A DNA stretch of 6,994 bases from Euryarchaeota archaeon UBA52 (GTDB taxonomy: Archaea; Thermoplasmatota; Poseidoniia; Poseidoniales; Thalassarchaeaceae). The translations under genes were made by a program, and so were the position numbers. This document shows positions 6,765 through 6,994 of the stretch, piece by piece; the first letter of the stretch is position 1, and each line of letters opens with the position of its first letter. Below the pieces are notes generated by a model. The model was given only the letters and a program-made list of their open reading frames with translations, was not told the origin of the DNA and did not search any database. Location: NCBI GenBank assembly GCA_002505455.1, contig DAVB01000017.1, positions 1 to 6,994 of the forward strand, given 5' to 3'.

Positions 6765-6994
6765 CTAGAGTCTGTGCCTAGCACGAGCAAGTGCCCCTGG
6801 CGCTGCCGGCCACTCCCATGAAGAGGCTACTGCTCTTGCAGAACCTCTGAGTGCACCTGCCTGCAAAACCAGTACCTCGTCACCGATACAAGGTGATCCA
6901 GTAAAGCCTGCGATATTCGATGTGAACAGGTCACCCGTCCACGTATGGCCTTCTACAAGATCGACGGTCGGGAGCATTTTGTTTTCGAGAAGAA
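6765..6994 (-). CDS. C-terminal fragment of a PUA-domain protein, possibly an archaeosine-pathway enzyme, 5' partial
   Basis: Seventy-five C-terminal residues are visible and the frame runs off the right edge; the ATG at 6977 is most likely internal because LLENK is read in frame ahead of it. The fragment shows the usual PUA pattern: a basic/hydrophobic lead-in (VDLVEGHTWTGDLF), then IGDEVLVLQAGALRGSARAV, a gap, and GALARARHRL in the position of the final 'RGvAVkvRh' strand. PUA domains bind structured RNA and end several archaeal tRNA-modifying enzymes, notably TgtA and the archaeosine synthase ArcS. The catalytic part is outside the window, so I cannot tell which, and other PUA proteins are possible. 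The stop lies 59 bases ahead of S15 on the same strand. This stretch looks more GC- and Ala-rich than the plus-strand genes. Confidence 0.6.
   Translation of the reverse strand, partial: LLENKMLPTVDLVEGHTWTGDLFTSNIAGFTGSPCIGDEVLVLQAGALRGSARAVASSWEWPAAPGALARARHRL

Noticed and set aside
6975..6977. ATG as the start of a short 70-residue minus-strand gene
   Set aside because: The frame remains open to the window edge and the visible part is only a C-terminal PUA domain, so the gene is more likely truncated by the window.

Overview
This window looks like a stretch of an archaeal chromosome, most likely from a marine planktonic euryarchaeon (Marine Group II/III, Poseidoniia-like, within Thermoplasmatota). 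Three housekeeping proteins are clearly of archaeal type: ribonuclease HII with GSGYPSD and AASILAK motifs, a glutamyl-tRNA synthetase with the archaeal N-terminal extension, and a ribosomal protein S15 of the long archaeal/eukaryotic (S13e) form that begins MARMHS. The narrower assignment to Marine Group II/III is an inference from the style of the two large exported, Ig-like, membrane-anchored proteins and from moderate GC. It was not tested by a search.

Layout. Bases 1-6235 are read on the plus strand. They hold the 3' part of a large exported protein with Ig/CARDB-like modules, one transmembrane segment and a charged cytoplasmic tail (1-1737). This overlaps rnhB by four bases (ATGA, 1734-2486), and gltX follows three bases later (2490-4190). 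After 59 non-coding bases comes a 661-residue exported membrane protein with a predicted cytoplasmic zinc ribbon (4250-6235). Bases 6247-6994 are read on the minus strand: ribosomal protein S15 (6247-6705), preceded by the C-terminal end of a PUA-domain protein that runs off the right edge (6765-6994). The two blocks converge tail to tail with 11 bases between their stop codons, and a hairpin overlaps the plus-strand stop codon.

How the genes relate. The first three genes are packed like an operon and are probably co-transcribed and translationally coupled. The functional link between a surface protein and RNase HII/GluRS is not evident and may only reflect shared expression. S15 (ribosome) and the PUA-domain protein (probably RNA modification or RNA binding) fit a translation-related block on the other strand. 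Possible regulatory structures are a hairpin covering the distal part of the gltX ribosome-binding region, a hairpin at the convergent junction, and two mutually exclusive hairpins in the S15 leader.

I see no mobile element, CRISPR array, tRNA, rRNA or clear sign of recent transfer. No stretch longer than 300 bases lacks a gene. The window is mostly conserved core genome. The only real unknowns are the two exported proteins, and I do not see a convincing new multi-gene system.
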